Shown piece after piece: positions 62,891 to 64,000 of a stretch of 64,000 bases of DNA. The position numbers and the translations under genes were made by a program. The notes under the pieces are model-generated. The model did not search any database, was not told the origin of the DNA, and saw nothing but the letters and a program-made list of their open reading frames with translations. Origin of the DNA: Microbacterium esteraromaticum (GTDB lineage Bacteria; Actinomycetota; Actinomycetes; Actinomycetales; Microbacteriaceae); contig NZ_JAFBBS010000001.1 of assembly GCF_016907315.1 (NCBI RefSeq), positions 620,001-684,000 on the forward strand, written 5' to 3'. The first letter of the stretch is position 1. Each line of letters starts with the position of its first letter.

Positions 62891-64000
62891 ATGCTCCCCC
62901 ACCCCCTCAGCCTGCAGGCGCGGCTGATGGCCGCGGTGATCGGGTTCGTCTCGCTCATCCTGGTGATCGTCGCCATCATCACCAGCGCCACGCTCGGCAA
63001 GACGCTGGAAGACGGCCTGCAGGAGCAGCTCGACGCGACGTCGAACGTCACGACCGCGCTGGTCACCGACCGTGCGCAGCGGGCGGCGCTGCGCGGCGAG
63101 GTGCTGACGGCCGAGACCGCGATCCAGGGCGGCATCGTCTCCGACGGCAGCCTGCTGGTGGCCGTGCTGCCGCCGAGCGCCGCCGCCTCGGGCGTCATCG
63201 CGACACCCGACACCCGCCGGAGCCTCCCGGCAGGCGACCTGCTCACCCTCACCTCGGCGCTGCACGACTCGAAATCCGCGACCGTCGTCCTTCCCGACTT
63301 CGGCTCGTACCGCGTGACGGTCGATCGCACGGAGAACGACGTGGTGGTCATCACCGGGCTCCCCCGGGCCGAGGTGCAGCGCACCATGACCTCGCTGTTC
63401 ACCGTGATCGCTCTCGCGACCCTCGGCGGGCTCATCCTGCTGGCGCTGACGACCGCGCTCACCATCAGCATGGGGCTGCGACCGCTGCGCGCCGTCGCCG
63501 CCACCGCATCGAGAGTCGCCGGGCAGCCACTCGACCGCGGCGAGGTGAGCATCACCGAACGTGTGCCCGACTACGAGGCCGACCCCCGCACCGAGGTGGG
63601 CAGGGTGGGCGTGGCGCTGAACACGCTGCTCGACCATGTCGATTCGTCGCTCGCGGCGCGCCAGCGCAACGAGGAGCGCATGCGCCGATTCGTCGCAGAC
63701 GCCAGTCACGAGCTGCGCACACCGCTGGCATCCATCCGCGGGTACTCCGAGCTGTCGCTGCGCGCTCTCAGGCAGTCGCAGGACGCGCCCGCGGTCGAGG
63801 ACACGACCTCGGCGCTGGAGCGCATCCAGGCGCAGTCGCTGCGCATGACCCGGCTCGTCGAGGATCTTCTGCTGCTCGCCCGCCTCGACGAGGGGGCCGA
63901 GCTCGTGCACGGCGAGGTCGACCTCTCACAGCTCGCCGTCGAGGCGCTCGCCGATGCGCAGCCCACCGCCCCCGGCCATCACTGGAAGCTGGAGACCCCG
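62891..64000 (+). CDS. Sensor histidine kinase, partial (cut by window end)
   Basis: The first 370 residues are visible. Membrane helix at about 12-34, an extracytoplasmic sensor loop of about 120 residues, second helix at about 168-192, a HAMP-like linker (about 195-245), and the H box FVADASHELRTPL followed by LEDLLLLARLDEGAEL-like sequence. The ATPase domain lies beyond the window edge. It is the cognate kinase of the regulator at 62159 (3 bp between the genes). Confidence 0.88.
   Translation, partial: MLPHPLSLQARLMAAVIGFVSLILVIVAIITSATLGKTLEDGLQEQLDATSNVTTALVTDRAQRAALRGEVLTAETAIQGGIVSDGSLLVAVLPPSAAASGVIATPDTRRSLPAGDLLTLTSALHDSKSATVVLPDFGSYRVTVDRTENDVVVITGLPRAEVQRTMTSLFTVIALATLGGLILLALTTALTISMGLRPLRAVAATASRVAGQPLDRGEVSITERVPDYEADPRTEVGRVGVALNTLLDHVDSSLAARQRNEERMRRFVADASHELRTPLASIRGYSELSLRALRQSQDAPAVEDTTSALERIQAQSLRMTRLVEDLLLLARLDEGAELVHGEVDLSQLAVEALADAQPTAPGHHWKLETP

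Overview
The window is chromosomal DNA from a high-GC actinobacterium, most likely a Microbacteriaceae member such as Microbacterium. This is an inference from gene content (acyl-CoA carboxylase with an epsilon subunit, a DUF3039 protein, Ku plus a mycobacterial-order LigD, an LpdA-type quinone reductase, sdhCDAB) and from start and promoter style. Coding density is very high. I see no phage, insertion sequence, CRISPR array or rRNA. The one tRNA is tRNA-Leu(UAG).

Layout. 1-2.1 kb (minus): end of a Tad-like secretion/pilus operon (TadA ATPase, two TadB/C membrane proteins). 2.2-6.7 kb: tRNA-Leu, a DedA membrane protein, then divergent Ku and LigD (bacterial NHEJ). 6.8-12.5 kb (minus): a cation efflux protein, RdgB and RNase PH, then a cell-wall set (MurI, MurQ, a NagZ-like GH3 glycosidase). 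12.6-22.2 kb: nicotinate phosphoribosyltransferase, DUF3039, an ABC exporter whose ATPase carries a roughly 440-residue Lys/Ala-rich extension, a CTP-transferase-like enzyme, two unknown proteins, and acyl-CoA carboxylase beta and epsilon subunits. 22.4-25.4 kb (minus): a NarL-type two-component system with a kinase-like membrane protein lacking ATPase motifs. 25.4-33.2 kb: an RNA methyltransferase, Maf, the biotinylated carboxylase alpha subunit, LpdA, purine nucleoside phosphorylase and a phosphosugar mutase. 33.4-43.1 kb: a hydrolase, then a long minus-strand nucleoside uptake and salvage operon (Bmp lipoprotein, ATPase, two permeases, Cdd, DeoA, Add, a PfkB kinase). 43.3-55 kb: ManC, sdhCDAB, YihY, exonuclease III, TrpS, a Pro-rich membrane protein, Pth, ribosomal protein L25/Ctc, a 41-residue membrane peptide, and 6-phosphogluconate dehydrogenase. 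55-62.1 kb (minus, with a divergent GntR regulator): a sugar-acid locus with two enolase-superfamily dehydratases, gluconokinase, two permeases and a binding protein. 62.2-64 kb: an OmpR-type response regulator and the start of its histidine kinase, cut by the window edge.

Functional links. Ku and LigD form the repair pair. MurI, MurQ and the GH3 enzyme fit wall precursor supply and recycling. The carboxylase alpha subunit and the beta/epsilon pair are 5 kb apart but should form one acyl-CoA carboxylase. Gluconokinase would feed 6-phosphogluconate to the nearby Gnd. The order accD5-accE5-maf-accA3-lpdA-deoD-pmmB-add-deoA-cdd-sdhCDAB resembles Mycobacterium tuberculosis Rv3280-Rv3319 as I remember it, so part of the window looks like an old actinobacterial core block.

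The most striking window-wide signal is a TANNNT hexamer 6-8 nt before the start codon at 19 genes, nearly all at the head of transcription units and mostly without a Shine-Dalgarno sequence. This is the expected signature of leaderless transcripts. No wholly new system is evident; the best leads are the ABC ATPase extension, the kinase-like third protein of the two-component operon, and the sugar-acid locus.
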